Source of the DNA: Marinibactrum halimedae
GTDB lineage: Bacteria; Pseudomonadota; Gammaproteobacteria; Pseudomonadales; Cellvibrionaceae
Assembly (NCBI RefSeq): GCF_021234875.1
Contig: NZ_JAJQVM010000007.1
Span: forward strand, 1-64,000
Length of the DNA stretch: 64,000 nucleotides
Direction of reading: 5' to 3'
This document shows, piece by piece, positions 33,095 through 42,969 of this stretch. The notes under the pieces are model-generated. The model did not search any database, had not been told where the DNA came from, and saw only the letters and a list, made by a program, of their open reading frames with translations. Within the stretch, counting starts at the first letter, position 1, and each line of letters opens with the position of its first letter. Made by a program: the position numbers and the translations under genes.

Positions 33095-35509
33095 CTAGAA
33101 GCTGTAATTCACTGCTAAGCCAATCGTGCGTGGTGTAGTGACGTACTGGCCGTAAGAACGAAGATTAAATCCATTGACATCACGGATGAAGGAGCGATCT
33201 GCTCGTACGGCTGTAACCGCGTATTTATTCGTCAGATTGTTGATGAATAGGCGGGCTTCCCATCGATCATTGGTAGAAATGGCCGCCGAGAGGTTGTGTA
33301 ACGTATAACCGGGCACCACTTCACCTGAGTTGTCATTGCCTCTCGCGCCAACGGAGGTGTATACGTCTCCGGTATAGGTGCCGAGATAATTGATGTTTAA
33401 GCTGTAATTATCAAAAATTGAGGTGTTATAGTCGACAGACAATGAGGCAGATTGGTCTGGTGAGCCCGGCAAGGTATCTCCAGAAAGCGCATCATCGTTA
33501 CGGACTAAACCTGGTGCATCTTCACTTAAAAAGGCATCGTTATAGGCATAATTGGCATTGATTACCCATTGCTCATTGACGTAATACGTTGCTGATAGCT
33601 CAAGGCCTCGTGAAGTCGCTGAACCGCCATTAATGGTGATGGGCAATGAGCCATTTTCGGTTGCACTGGGTACTTGAACCTGATCCCAGTCGGTGTGATA
33701 AATCGAGCCATTAACAACCAGACTACCTTCTAACCATGTGCTGCGTACACCGATTTCTTTATTTAATGTTGTATCGGGCGAGTAGGCGACTTCATTGGGT
33801 AATGCGCATAAATTTTGCTCGGCATCATTTTCGTCTCCCGTACAGGCCGGTACACCATTAATACCTCCTATGCGGTAACCTTCACTGACTGTGACATACA
33901 CCATTACATCGTCTGTAGCGCGGTAGGAAAGGTTTCCTTTAAATAATGAGCCGCTGTCTTCAGTATCAATGGTGGTGAGGTCGGGGGCGATAACACCGTC
34001 ATCGACACCGCCAAATACGGTATTAAATAAAGGTAAATCAAAACCTTGGGTGACTTCGTCTTCATAGTCGTAAACACGAGCGCCAAAGGTAAACGTAAAC
34101 GGGCCAGTTTCGTAACTGATTTCACCAAAAAAGGCGCGTTCAGTCAGCTCCTCGAAAAATTCACTGTAGTATTCGAGGTCGTCTGTACGATTGATGTCGG
34201 CTTGATCGGTTTCAATTAACCAGGTGTCGAAGCCTGGGGTGAATTCAGAACTGTATTGTTCTGCTTCTAAATGGTTGTAATACACTCCGGTAATCCATTG
34301 GATGGGGCCGGAGTGATTAGAGACAAGACGAATCTCTTGGTTGAGCGTTTCAGTAGTTTCATCTTCACGAGTAAAGGCGGAGAACGACGGAAAGTTTTCG
34401 TAACCGTATTCGAAATCCAGCAATAAGTCGGTTTGATCTCGTTGCCCCCCTTGCTCATTTTTTGACACGCCTGTAGCGGAGGTTAGGCTTGCAAAGCCCA
34501 GATCAATATTGACATCTAATGTGGTGAGTTTGTCTTCAATCAGGTTGGGCTCTTCGTAACGTAGTGCAGACTCGTAATCGTCAAGATCAACGAGGTTTGC
34601 CATGGCATCTTGATGAACAAGACTGCGACCTTCTGCATCTAATTCTTGATGCCAGTAAGTCAGTGTGGCGTCAATGATGTCGTTGGGTGCCCAACGTGCA
34701 GCAAGACGAGCTGTTAAGGTTTCTTCGCCATTGGCATCTTCAATTTGTCGTAAATTATTACGCACATCTGTGGTGTTGCTAAAGTCGGGCTGGGGGTTGG
34801 ATACGCCGCCTTCACGAACCACATAATTGTAATCAATAAAGCCTGAATCTTCTAAGCGTTGCACCGAGGCCCTCAGGGCAAACGTATCATTAATGGGTAC
34901 GTTTATGGCTGTGCCGGTAATATAGCTTAAATCACTGGCTTCACTATTTTGTGAAAATTCTCCCCAAACATCTGCACTGAAGTTGTCAAATTGGGGTTTA
35001 TTGGGTATGTATCGTATCGCTCCAGCTAAGGTTCCAGCTCCGTATAATGTACCTTGGGGGCCGATCAACGCTTCAACACGTTCTAGGTCAAAGGTACGAA
35101 TATTGACATAGACAGGGGTTTCCCCCAGATAGGTGGCTACGCTGGTTTTGAATGTGCCACTCATACCGGGACCGGTTGAGCCTGTGTTTAACCCTCTTAC
35201 AATAATATTGTTGCCTGACCCTCGTGCCCCTTGATCAACGAATGCCATACCAGGAATTGTGCGAGCAATATCATTTAGGTTATTCAGCCCTTGTTTTTCA
35301 ATAGTATCGCCACTCAGTGCAGAGATATTAAAAGGGATATCTTGAATGCTGGTGCTGCGACGTGTGGCTGTCACCACCACTTCTTCAATGCCGTTTGCCT
35401 GTTGCGCCATGGCACTTTCACTGGCGGAGAAAGCGATAAATGGGCAATTTATTAAGGCAATGTAAGTTGCTATTTTTTTTCGTGTGAATGCTCCGCAAGA
35501 CCCTTTCAT
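33095..35509 (-). CDS. TonB-dependent outer-membrane receptor
   Basis: This 804-residue protein has a signal peptide ending near ESAMAQ, a TonB-box-like IEEVVVTATRR, a plug domain (SIQDIPFNISALSGDTIEK, GARGSGNNIIVRGLNTG, ERVEALIGPQGTLYGAGTLAG) and a 22-strand-type beta-barrel ending in the outer-membrane C-terminal phenylalanine (GLAVNYSF). It imports large substrates such as sugars, peptides or siderophores using TonB energy. No Fur box was seen, so iron is not implied. ATG 35509 is preferred over a TTG three codons upstream, although GGAG is 12 nt away. The sulfotransferase gene follows. The leader contains a long imperfect inverted repeat. Confidence 0.93.
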   Translation of the reverse strand: MKGSCGAFTRKKIATYIALINCPFIAFSASESAMAQQANGIEEVVVTATRRSTSIQDIPFNISALSGDTIEKQGLNNLNDIARTIPGMAFVDQGARGSGNNIIVRGLNTGSTGPGMSGTFKTSVATYLGETPVYVNIRTFDLERVEALIGPQGTLYGAGTLAGAIRYIPNKPQFDNFSADVWGEFSQNSEASDLSYITGTAINVPINDTFALRASVQRLEDSGFIDYNYVVREGGVSNPQPDFSNTTDVRNNLRQIEDANGEETLTARLAARWAPNDIIDATLTYWHQELDAEGRSLVHQDAMANLVDLDDYESALRYEEPNLIEDKLTTLDVNIDLGFASLTSATGVSKNEQGGQRDQTDLLLDFEYGYENFPSFSAFTREDETTETLNQEIRLVSNHSGPIQWITGVYYNHLEAEQYSSEFTPGFDTWLIETDQADINRTDDLEYYSEFFEELTERAFFGEISYETGPFTFTFGARVYDYEDEVTQGFDLPLFNTVFGGVDDGVIAPDLTTIDTEDSGSLFKGNLSYRATDDVMVYVTVSEGYRIGGINGVPACTGDENDAEQNLCALPNEVAYSPDTTLNKEIGVRSTWLEGSLVVNGSIYHTDWDQVQVPSATENGSLPITINGGSATSRGLELSATYYVNEQWVINANYAYNDAFLSEDAPGLVRNDDALSGDTLPGSPDQSASLSVDYNTSIFDNYSLNINYLGTYTGDVYTSVGARGNDNSGEVVPGYTLHNLSAAISTNDRWEARLFINNLTNKYAVTAVRADRSFIRDVNGFNLRSYGQYVTTPRTIGLAVNYSF

Positions 35510-36016
35510 GGATGACAAATTCTCCGTCTTTAAATAAGTGATCTGAACACAAAGAGATTTAGGTGGGCTGGTTGATTTATATTCTGTCTGTCGTTGTACC
35601 GATATTGTCTATGAGCTAATACCAGCAGCCTAAATCATTTTTCATTGGATGCTCAGCAAAATAAGTGCCATAAAAACAAATGACTTATTTGAGGCAGAGA
35701 AAAAAATAATTGGTGTAAAAAGCCTAAAATTTGAAATAATCTGCAAGTGTTTGTGCGATTTAGTCAATTTATGAGGCTTTTACGTGCGTTGTAGAGTTTG
35801 TGTGACTCAAATTGGTGCTTAAGAGTAATAGAATTTCGGGTGCGGGCTAATGGGGTGTGATTGTGATTTAGCCTATAAAATAGGCTAAATTTATCGAGTT
35901 GAGCGTCCATGCTTAATTTCGATTGAGAGTGTTGTGAGTTGAGAGCGTTGTGTGGGGTGGCGCGTAGTGTAATCTTTTCACCTTGGCCACTCTCATCTTG
36001 GTCACTCTCTTTATAA
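35510..36016. other. Leader/intergenic region upstream of the receptor gene, with long inverted repeat
   Basis: This 507-bp stretch between the chemoreceptor stop and the receptor start holds no trusted gene. Near the receptor it has imperfect 16-17 nt inverted repeats (35556-35572 and 35621-35636). At 35982-36011 a 15-bp near-duplicate (cttggccactctcat, cttggtcactctctt) follows the chemoreceptor stop. The 90-codon TTG-initiated frame here was rejected. Confidence 0.5.
35556..35636 (-). promoter_or_regulatory. Imperfect long inverted repeat upstream of the receptor start
   Basis: GATTTAGGtgGGCTGGT (35556-35572) is matched by ACCAGCagCCTAAATC (35621-35636), giving 8+6 paired bases across a 48-bp spacer, about 47 bp upstream of the receptor start. 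It could be an mRNA leader stem or paired operator half-sites. Confidence 0.4.
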
Positions 36017-37495
36017 TTAATATCGAAAACGCTCAATGTATTTTGTCAATTGGCCTCCCACTTCTACGAGATTGGTGGTGGAAGTTTTCAGTTCCTGCAT
36101 ATTTTCGGTAAGCGTATGGGCGCCGGTGCTGATTTCCTCAATTAAACCTTTCACATCCATCGTAACGGAAGATTGTTCTTCGGTGGCGCTGGCCACTAGG
36201 TGATTCATTGAGGCAATGGTTTGCATACTGGAGGTGATCTTGTCTAATGATTTATCAGCTTCTTCAGCAGAGTGAATAGTGTCAGTAACTAAACGAGTGC
36301 TTTCTTTTGTGGATTGGACCGAGGCCTCTGCCTTGTGTTGAAGCTCATAAATAATTTGCTCAATTTCGGTGGTGGAATCGTGGGTTTTTTGGGCAAGGGC
36401 ACGAACTTCATCGGCCACTACGGCAAAGCCTCGTCCAGACTCTCCTGCTCGGGCAGATTCTATAGCGGCGTTGAGAGCCAATAAGTTGGTTTGTTCTGCA
36501 ATACTTTTGATGACGACCAATACAGTACCAATATTATTGCTTGAGGTTTTTAATTCGTTAACGACTTGTTCAGTGTTTTCTAAGTTGGTCACGAGCTTTT
36601 CAACTTGAGACATGTTGGATTTGATGCTTGATTGGCTTAATTTTGAAAGTTCACTGGCATTTTGTGTATTTTCTGATGTTTCTTCAGCGTTACGTGCAAT
36701 CTCTTGTGTTGACTCGGCAAGTTGTCGAATATTTTCTAGTGATGTATCTGTCATTGTCAGCTGTTGTTTACAGCTGTGTGATGAGGATTGGCAAATGTTG
36801 TCTACTTGTTGTGAGACGCCTGATAGGTTTTCTACAGCTTGAGCCAATTCGGTAATAATGCTCTGTACGGTTTTAATAAATTCATTAAAATTGTTGGCAA
36901 GGGTACTGAACTCATCATTACTGGTAGCGGGAATTCTAGCAGTGAGGTCACCACCACCCTGGGCAATATCGTAGACGATGGCATTTAATTGCTGTAAAGG
37001 ATGTGTGACAAGACGGTTTAAGCCCAGTGTAATAAACAAAATAATGCAGCCTAACGCGACAGAGACAGTAATAATTTTATCCAGTAATAAAAAATTTAAT
37101 GTGTCGTTCATGTAGTCGTGGCTGAGGCTGAGCTCGACACGGCCAACCGGTCTCTTTTCCCATTCTAGATTAACGGTGACTACTTCATGGGTTTCAAAAT
37201 TTTCAGCCTGATTTGTAGCGAGTATTTCATCACGATGGTCATACACAGTAATGCCGGATAAAGGCTCAACAGAATCAAAGGAGAGCGTTGTTTGCTCAAT
37301 GATAGCGGTGTCATACACGAAAACGGGCTCTTGTAGAATCACGCCCAATTGTTGCATTAAGGCCTGCTTTTGTTGCTCGTATTGAGAAAGTTGATCTGAT
37401 TTCGCAAGGCTGTAGGATATAGCGGTTACCCCCGTCATGACGATAAACGTTGCAGCCAGGATAACGGCCATCATTTTCATTGCAATTGAATTCAT
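36017..37495 (-). CDS. Methyl-accepting chemotaxis protein
   Basis: The 492-residue receptor has a first membrane helix (about 5-28), a small periplasmic sensor (about 30-132), a second helix (about 136-158), a HAMP segment ([24 protein letters not shown]) and a long signalling coiled coil. The hairpin tip [27 protein letters not shown].. is conserved, with EVRALAQ after it. No C-terminal CheR-docking pentapeptide is present. The gene follows a periplasmic solute-binding protein gene by 66 bp in the same direction, suggesting that protein presents ligand to this receptor. AGGAAA precedes the ATG. Confidence 0.93.
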   Translation of the reverse strand: MNSIAMKMMAVILAATFIVMTGVTAISYSLAKSDQLSQYEQQKQALMQQLGVILQEPVFVYDTAIIEQTTLSFDSVEPLSGITVYDHRDEILATNQAENFETHEVVTVNLEWEKRPVGRVELSLSHDYMNDTLNFLLLDKIITVSVALGCIILFITLGLNRLVTHPLQQLNAIVYDIAQGGGDLTARIPATSNDEFSTLANNFNEFIKTVQSIITELAQAVENLSGVSQQVDNICQSSSHSCKQQLTMTDTSLENIRQLAESTQEIARNAEETSENTQNASELSKLSQSSIKSNMSQVEKLVTNLENTEQVVNELKTSSNNIGTVLVVIKSIAEQTNLLALNAAIESARAGESGRGFAVVADEVRALAQKTHDSTTEIEQIIYELQHKAEASVQSTKESTRLVTDTIHSAEEADKSLDKITSSMQTIASMNHLVASATEEQSSVTMDVKGLIEEISTGAHTLTENMQELKTSTTNLVEVGGQLTKYIERFRY

Positions 37496-37561
37496 AATTT
37501 CACATTTCCTAACGGTCGTTGATTCTCAACTGTGCGGTGTCCATTTTTATAACTGAGAGGC

Positions 37562-38491
37562 CTAGTGTGTTGTTTTTTCTTGTAGTGAAGGGGGGAGCAA
37601 TGTCCGGTTATCGTTCATTGGGTCGAACCAGTATTCAGGTGGAATATTTTTAACTTCTTGACTTAAAAACGGGTTGTTTAAATCAATAATAATCCGATCT
37701 CGTAAATGAGAGAGTTCTAATGCATTCTTTACTTTTTTATCTTGAAAAAATAACGTGTCAAAGGTGCCATCTTTTTTCATTTCTTGAAACACTTGGGTGA
37801 TATGATCAGACAATTCTGTATTGTCTTTCTTAACAAAAAATAAGAATGGCATGGTGTAACGAAGTAATACATGGGTATCCACTGTTAAATTATATTGATT
37901 CTCTCGTTCTATTTCTGACCATGGTTCGAAAATGGCTCTAGGGAAATAGTCGCATCGGTCAGCCGACAGCATTTTGAATAAGTTGGGATACTTCAAACTT
38001 TTTGCCACTAAGATATTGTTTGCTTCTAAAATGGGGGTGTCTGCCCATAACTTGCCTTGGCATGCCACATAGTGCAAAAAGTCGTCTTTATGGGTGATGT
38101 GGGAAAATTTATGTTTATCATTCTGGTTAATAATGGCCAAGCGCATCCCTAATGTACCTTGATAGATAGGTATGTAAATGGCCTGGAAGTCAGTTTCATA
38201 ATCTTTGGATGTTGCCGTCCACATAATATCCAGTGCCCCAGCATTGATGTCAGCCAAGGTTTGAGAAAATGAAGCCTCTCCTTTGTCGCCATAAGCAAAC
38301 TCAATGGTGTCAAAGCGATCACTACGTTGAATGAATTCATTTAACAGCATGTATGGCAGGTCTTTTGAATTGGTAGCTTTGCCAGGGATCATTAGGGGCG
38401 TTGACCATGCAGAATGAGCAGCAGAAAAAAGCACTACAAAAAACGCAAAAATAAATAAGTTGAAGGGGGGGGATGATATTCTCATTGTCAT
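37562..38491 (-). CDS. Periplasmic solute-binding protein (SBP-3-like), chemoreceptor partner
   Basis: From ATG 38491 the protein has 309 residues and a signal peptide (NLFIFAFFVVLFSAAHSAWS). The mature part resembles bacterial family-3 solute-binding proteins without the transporter: YGDKGEASFSQTLADINAGALDIMW, LRLAIINQ-like strand and VFQEMKKDGTFDTLFF near the end. The frame stays open 100 codons further upstream, but that part would bury the signal peptide, so the shorter start is used. No ABC permease or ATPase is adjacent. It is upstream of and co-directional with the chemoreceptor gene, which suggests a sensing role instead of uptake. The ligand is unknown. Confidence 0.78.
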   Translation of the reverse strand: MTMRISSPPFNLFIFAFFVVLFSAAHSAWSTPLMIPGKATNSKDLPYMLLNEFIQRSDRFDTIEFAYGDKGEASFSQTLADINAGALDIMWTATSKDYETDFQAIYIPIYQGTLGMRLAIINQNDKHKFSHITHKDDFLHYVACQGKLWADTPILEANNILVAKSLKYPNLFKMLSADRCDYFPRAIFEPWSEIERENQYNLTVDTHVLLRYTMPFLFFVKKDNTELSDHITQVFQEMKKDGTFDTLFFQDKKVKNALELSHLRDRIIIDLNNPFLSQEVKNIPPEYWFDPMNDNRTLLPPSLQEKTTH

Positions 38492-39053
38492 CTTGTCACT
38501 TGAAAAGAAAATGTTTTTTAGCGCAAGCATGAAAATAATAGCGTTTGTAATCTTGGATGCTAGTGTTGTGGGTGCTAGTGTTGTGTAAGTAGCGGCCTTG
38601 CTTTGTGTTTTTTGATACATCTTTACGGTAATGATCCATTTATCGGTTTTAGTTGGTGTGCAAAATTGGAAATTATTCGCCTGCATTTTTAGTGCATTTG
38701 TAACGAAAGCTGTTGATGTGGAGGCCGTAGAAATAAAGTCGCCTAAATCAACATTGGTTTGATTTATAAGTGTTTGAATAATTGGGTGCAACCTTTATTT
38801 TTATGTAAACGTTTTCATTTTAATGTATGAGAGTTTGTAGAAACCGTTAGGCTGTTCTTTCAAAACTTTTCAAGAAAAAGGTAATAAAAATAGTAATGAC
38901 TTTATAGAAAGCCTTTTCTAAGGGGGGAGTTAAAGGCACATCCATGTGCTTGTTACGAGTGTCTATTTTTGTAAATCTTTACCAGCTAACACCAAATGCT
39001 TCATCTTGCTAAGCAATAAGGTTTAGTTATGTAAAGTTGGAGGCAAGAGTCAC
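38492..39053. other. Intergenic region with a 15-bp duplication
   Basis: This 562-bp stretch contains a 15-bp tandem duplication at 38556-38585 (core tgctagtgttgtg) and a short GCACAT/ATGTGC hairpin near 38936. An open frame continuing from the solute-binding protein covers part of it but looks non-coding. Confidence 0.5.
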
Positions 39054-41210
39054 TTAATTAGAAATTCGAACATTGCTGACGGTAACGCTATTGGTTGTAG
39101 CGCCGCTGTCTTTGTCGTTGGCAATAACAAAGCTCATACCCGTACCCGTGTAGTATTCACCAACAGGAATACTGATGGTTTGTGTGCCACCGTTATAGTT
39201 GAAATCTCTAATTCCCCAATTTTGTGTTCCGGTTAATTGGAAAATACGATTTGAACTGGCGCCGCTGTCGGCATCAAAGCCCACCCCTTGAATTTCGCCG
39301 CTGCTGCCGCTAGTACTGAAGTCAAAGGTAATGACGGTATTCGCTGTCACTTCGAATTCTTCATCAGTAATGCGCCATTCGTTACCGGTAAGGGTAATGG
39401 TGCAGCCACCGTTAGATACTTCTGCTGATCCGGGTGATGAGTTGGAATAATTATCAGAAGTATTGGTGAAGTTAATAGAGCAATCAGAAGGATCAATCAC
39501 GCTTACTGTGACAGTTTCTGTTACGGTATCGGTTTCGTTTTCACTGTTTGTGACGGTGAGAGAAACGTCATAGCTACCGGCAGATGCATAAGTGTATACC
39601 GGGTTTTGTAAGCTGGAAGTATTGCCATCGCCAAAGCTCCAATTCCAACTGCGAATTTCTCCAGAAGGTGTGCTACTGGTATCGCTGAAGGAGACAGAAA
39701 GCTCGGTGGCGGAATAGTTGAAAGAGGCGTTAAGTTCTGCACCAAGGGCGGCTTCGACGGCAGCTTCGGCGTTAATGATGCCATAACCAAAGAAGCGATC
39801 TGGGTTGGAGGCTCTGTCTGCGGTATTACGCAAAATATCACGAACTTGTGCGGCAGATAGGTCTGGGTTGGCTTGTAAAACCAGAGCGGCTACGCCTGCC
39901 GTTAATGGACAAGAAAAAGAGGTGCCGTTAACGCTGCTATAGCGAGTGTTGGAGCTGGCACTGGCGACACGAACACTGGACCCCATGGCCATCACGTCGG
40001 GTTTAATTCGCCCATCGGCAGACAAGCCTACAGAACTGAATGAAGAACGAGAACCGGATGAGGTGACGGCACCCACCGCTAAAACAAAGTGCCCGTCTGA
40101 CGGTGCACCTAAGGTATTTTGAGAGGAATTACCGCTGTTGCCGGCTGAGTTAATCACAACAATACCGTTCTCGGCGGCGTTGTCGGCACAGATGGTGACA
40201 ATGGCCGTATCGCCGTCCATATCGGAAGGTGAATAGTCGCCGCCACGATCAAAATCATTGTACCCTAGTGAACTGGTAATAATGTCCGCACCATTTTCTT
40301 CAGCCCATTCGGCGGCGGCACACCAGTTATCTTCCTCTATATGCAATTCTGATTCAGTATTTTCGGTTTTCGCCAAATAATAAGTAGCGCGATACGCCGG
40401 TCCAATTAAATCTCCGGGACTATAGCCGCCAACCGTACTGAGAGTGTTGGTACCATGGCTTCCTGTACCCATGCCGCCGTCACCGACGTCGCTGTCTCCA
40501 TTCACAAAATCCCAGGTGCCGGCAATATTTATTTCGTCAAAAGCCTCATGGGTTAATCGATTAAAACCAGAATCAAAGATGGCAATCACCACACCTGAGC
40601 CATCGTAACCCATGTCATGAACTGCGGGCACATTAATTTGATTGACCTGAGTAAATGAGTTGCCATAGTCGAGCATATTCACTTGTGTTGGTGCCAATAA
40701 TTCATTCAGTGAGGGCACCAGTATGGAAGGAGAGTCTACCGGGTCAGGTTTGCGCTTGAGGGTTTTGACGCGTGTAATTTCTTTAATGAAAGGTAATGAG
40801 GTTAATTCACTTAATTCAGCCGGTGTGGCCTCGACAGAGATGGCATTTAAACTTTTTAAAACATGTCGAACGGTGGAAACTTTCGATGTGATGGTATCAA
40901 GGTATTTTGCATCCACAGGAATATCGGATTCATCTACTACATTATCCGCACCTCGGTTGATCATTCTTCGGTGCAAGGCGCGTTGAGAAAGTGCACTTTT
41001 GGCTTCTAATAGTTTTTTATCGATATTGCTGCCTTTGTCCTTAAGGTAAATAAAGGCAGCTACTTTTTCGTGGGCTTCTTCACTGGCTGCCATCGCCTCA
41101 AGTTGCTTTGATAAAACGTTTGGTGTGGTTTGTGCCAAAGCGTTTAAAGAAAAGGCAGTTGCCAATACTAAAACACCGCTTGCCAATGTTGTTTTTTTCA
41201 TTGTTAGCAT
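39054..41210 (-). CDS. Secreted subtilisin-family (S8) serine protease with PKD domain
   Basis: The 718-residue precursor has a signal peptide (to about residue 26), an I9-like propeptide (about 30-150), an S8 catalytic domain with D213 (IAIFDSGFNR), H252 (GTGSHGTNT), oxyanion N357 (NSAGNSG) and S431 (NGTSFSCPLTAGV), a PKD domain (about 495-571; SFGDGNTSS, YTYASAGSYDVSLTV), and a C-terminal beta-rich domain of about 145 residues (EIQGVGFDADSG, TQNWGIRDFNY) of a type common at the ends of secreted marine hydrolases. It is probably a type II-secreted extracellular protease. GGAGA precedes the first ATG. It is divergent from the MFS gene and transcribed alone. Confidence 0.93.
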   Translation of the reverse strand: MLTMKKTTLASGVLVLATAFSLNALAQTTPNVLSKQLEAMAASEEAHEKVAAFIYLKDKGSNIDKKLLEAKSALSQRALHRRMINRGADNVVDESDIPVDAKYLDTITSKVSTVRHVLKSLNAISVEATPAELSELTSLPFIKEITRVKTLKRKPDPVDSPSILVPSLNELLAPTQVNMLDYGNSFTQVNQINVPAVHDMGYDGSGVVIAIFDSGFNRLTHEAFDEINIAGTWDFVNGDSDVGDGGMGTGSHGTNTLSTVGGYSPGDLIGPAYRATYYLAKTENTESELHIEEDNWCAAAEWAEENGADIITSSLGYNDFDRGGDYSPSDMDGDTAIVTICADNAAENGIVVINSAGNSGNSSQNTLGAPSDGHFVLAVGAVTSSGSRSSFSSVGLSADGRIKPDVMAMGSSVRVASASSNTRYSSVNGTSFSCPLTAGVAALVLQANPDLSAAQVRDILRNTADRASNPDRFFGYGIINAEAAVEAALGAELNASFNYSATELSVSFSDTSSTPSGEIRSWNWSFGDGNTSSLQNPVYTYASAGSYDVSLTVTNSENETDTVTETVTVSVIDPSDCSINFTNTSDNYSNSSPGSAEVSNGGCTITLTGNEWRITDEEFEVTANTVITFDFSTSGSSGEIQGVGFDADSGASSNRIFQLTGTQNWGIRDFNYNGGTQTISIPVGEYYTGTGMSFVIANDKDSGATTNSVTVSNVRISN

Positions 41211-41707
41211 TGATATTTTCTCCGTTGATTAGGAAGCTCAGGCCGTTAATGAATAACGTTTGATTATGGGTTTGCCTGAGGGGTGGTGATCAGCAAAACG
41301 TGTACCAAATAAAAAATGGTTTTTTTATTAGAATTTTTATTGAATATAAGTTTTTAAAAGAAACGGTTGTCGCTTCAGGTTTGGTAAAAATAATAATGAT
41401 GAGTTGTGCGCCTAGTTTCAATTTTATAATAAGTTGATTAGGCGGTGCTAAGTGTAGAGTGATTTTTGTTGTTGAGAAAGCAAGCTTGTGAAATTTAATT
41501 TTTCTTGAAGTGGTTCTAAGTTGCCTTTTAATTAGAAGGGGATTACCAATATTTTTAAATGGAGTTAAAAAGATAAGGAAGGATAAAAGTTAAAAGATCA
41601 TTTAATGATCTAATTGTTTTTATGTGCAAGCTTTCACCCCAAGCGTTAGACACCTATAATGCGTCGTATATTGTTTGTTGGTTTATAGGGTGTTATCAGA
41701 CGTCAGT
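41211..41707. other. AT-rich divergent intergenic region
   Basis: This 497-bp gap between the protease (-) and MFS (+) genes is strongly AT-rich, as expected for promoters of both. No gene, repeat array or named site could be identified. Confidence 0.5.
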
Positions 41708-42901
41708 ATGTCAAGTTCGCTTCAAATTCTTAAAGGGCCGGGTTGGGTTTATTGTGTACTCAGTGGGCTAACCGGGCTGGTGGGTGCTTTTGTTCACCCG
41801 GTAATGAGTTTTTTTCTGGTAGAAGGGCTGAATGTCCAACCGATTTGGATTGGTGTGTACACCATTTCAGTCACGCTTGCGGGTATGGGGGTCAGTCAGT
41901 GGCTCGGAGCGCTGGCCGATAGAGGTGTGAGTGCGCGTAAGTTGTACATGGCAGCCATTTTCGCTATGTCCATTGCATTACTGCTATTTTCCGTTGTTCG
42001 ATCTTTTCTATGGGTGTGGTTGGCGGGTATTACCTTTATGGCGATCGCCGCTGCGGCCACACCGCAAATGCTCACCTTGGGGCGGCAATGGGTTGGTGAA
42101 CAAAAGCAGATTAATATTGCGCAATTTAATGCGTTAGTGCGTGCGGCAATTTCTATGGCATGGATTGCGGGGCCTCCTCTGGCGTTTGGTTTGGTGGCGT
42201 GGTTCGGATTTTCCGGTTCTTTTCTTGCCGGTTTTATAGTGGCGTTGATGGCGGCGGGTTTTGTTTGGTGGCGTATTCCAGAGCACAAGAAGGGTTCTTC
42301 TAACTCAATATCGAAAGAGCAGGCGACAACGGTATCGTCGTCGTTTTGGTTGTTGGGTGCAGTCATGTTTTTTGGTTCCATGGGCAACATTATGTACTCC
42401 TCCTCTCTGCCTTTATACACCGTCAAAGAACTTGGTTTACCTACTTACTTACCTGGGTTGTGTATGGGGTTGGTGGCAGGGCTGGAAATTATGGTGATGG
42501 TGAATGTGGGCCGATTAACGGTGCATTTTTCACCACAACGTTTAATGGCCTTTGGGTTTTTCTGTGCGATTACCTTTTATGGGCTGATTTTTTATGCAAC
42601 CCAGCCATGGGAATTTTTAGCGTTACAGGGGTTAAACGCCATTTTTTATGGGTTGTATGCGGGCTTAGGCCTAACCATTATGCAGGCTCAATTACCGAAA
42701 CGTATTGGTTTTACTTCCTCTTTTTATTCCAATGCCATGAAATTTGGTATGGCAGGGGGCACGACGGGCGCCGGAATTATTGCTCAATATTCAAGCTTTC
42801 ATTTTGCCAGCCTAGGATCGTTTAGTGCCGCATTGTGTGGGCTAATGGCATTGGTCGGGTTTGTGTTGTTGAAGAAGCGAGAAAGTCAGATTATGGAGTA
42901 A
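41708..42901 (+). CDS. SetA/SetB-like sugar efflux MFS transporter
   Basis: The protein from ATG 41708 has 397 residues and 12 hydrophobic segments. It shares characteristic stretches with E. coli SetA: VQPIWIGVYTISVTLAGMGVS, AWIAGPPLAFGL, ELGLPTYLPGLCMGLVAGLEI and LQGLNAIFYGLYAGLGLTIMQ. SetA-family pumps export sugars or sugar analogues and relieve sugar-phosphate stress. A TTG eleven codons upstream is also in frame but adds no conserved residues. It is followed by a hairpin and a small gene. It is unlikely to be drug-specific, though that cannot be excluded. Confidence 0.87.
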   Translation: MSSSLQILKGPGWVYCVLSGLTGLVGAFVHPVMSFFLVEGLNVQPIWIGVYTISVTLAGMGVSQWLGALADRGVSARKLYMAAIFAMSIALLLFSVVRSFLWVWLAGITFMAIAAAATPQMLTLGRQWVGEQKQINIAQFNALVRAAISMAWIAGPPLAFGLVAWFGFSGSFLAGFIVALMAAGFVWWRIPEHKKGSSNSISKEQATTVSSSFWLLGAVMFFGSMGNIMYSSSLPLYTVKELGLPTYLPGLCMGLVAGLEIMVMVNVGRLTVHFSPQRLMAFGFFCAITFYGLIFYATQPWEFLALQGLNAIFYGLYAGLGLTIMQAQLPKRIGFTSSFYSNAMKFGMAGGTTGAGIIAQYSSFHFASLGSFSAALCGLMALVGFVLLKKRESQIME

Positions 42902-42929
42902 TTAATGTTAATTGATTTAATCCATCTGA

Positions 42930-42963
42930 GTCCTCTTGCGTAATAAACCTAAACCAAGAGGAC
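42930..42963 (+). promoter_or_regulatory. Hairpin that sequesters a ribosome-binding site
   Basis: GTCCTCTTG (42930-42938) is a perfect complement of CAAGAGGAC (42955-42963). The second arm contains the AAGAGGA ribosome-binding site of the small gene starting at 42970. The 9-bp stem with a 16-nt loop would hide it. No T-tract follows, so it is not a classical terminator. Confidence 0.6.
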
Positions 42964-42969
42964 CTTATA

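Noticed and set aside
35764-36036. 90-codon frame on the minus strand after the chemoreceptor gene
   Set aside because: It needs a TTG start inside the chemoreceptor gene, has no ribosome-binding site, and contains a 15-bp duplicated stretch. Low-complexity leader or trailer sequence is more likely.
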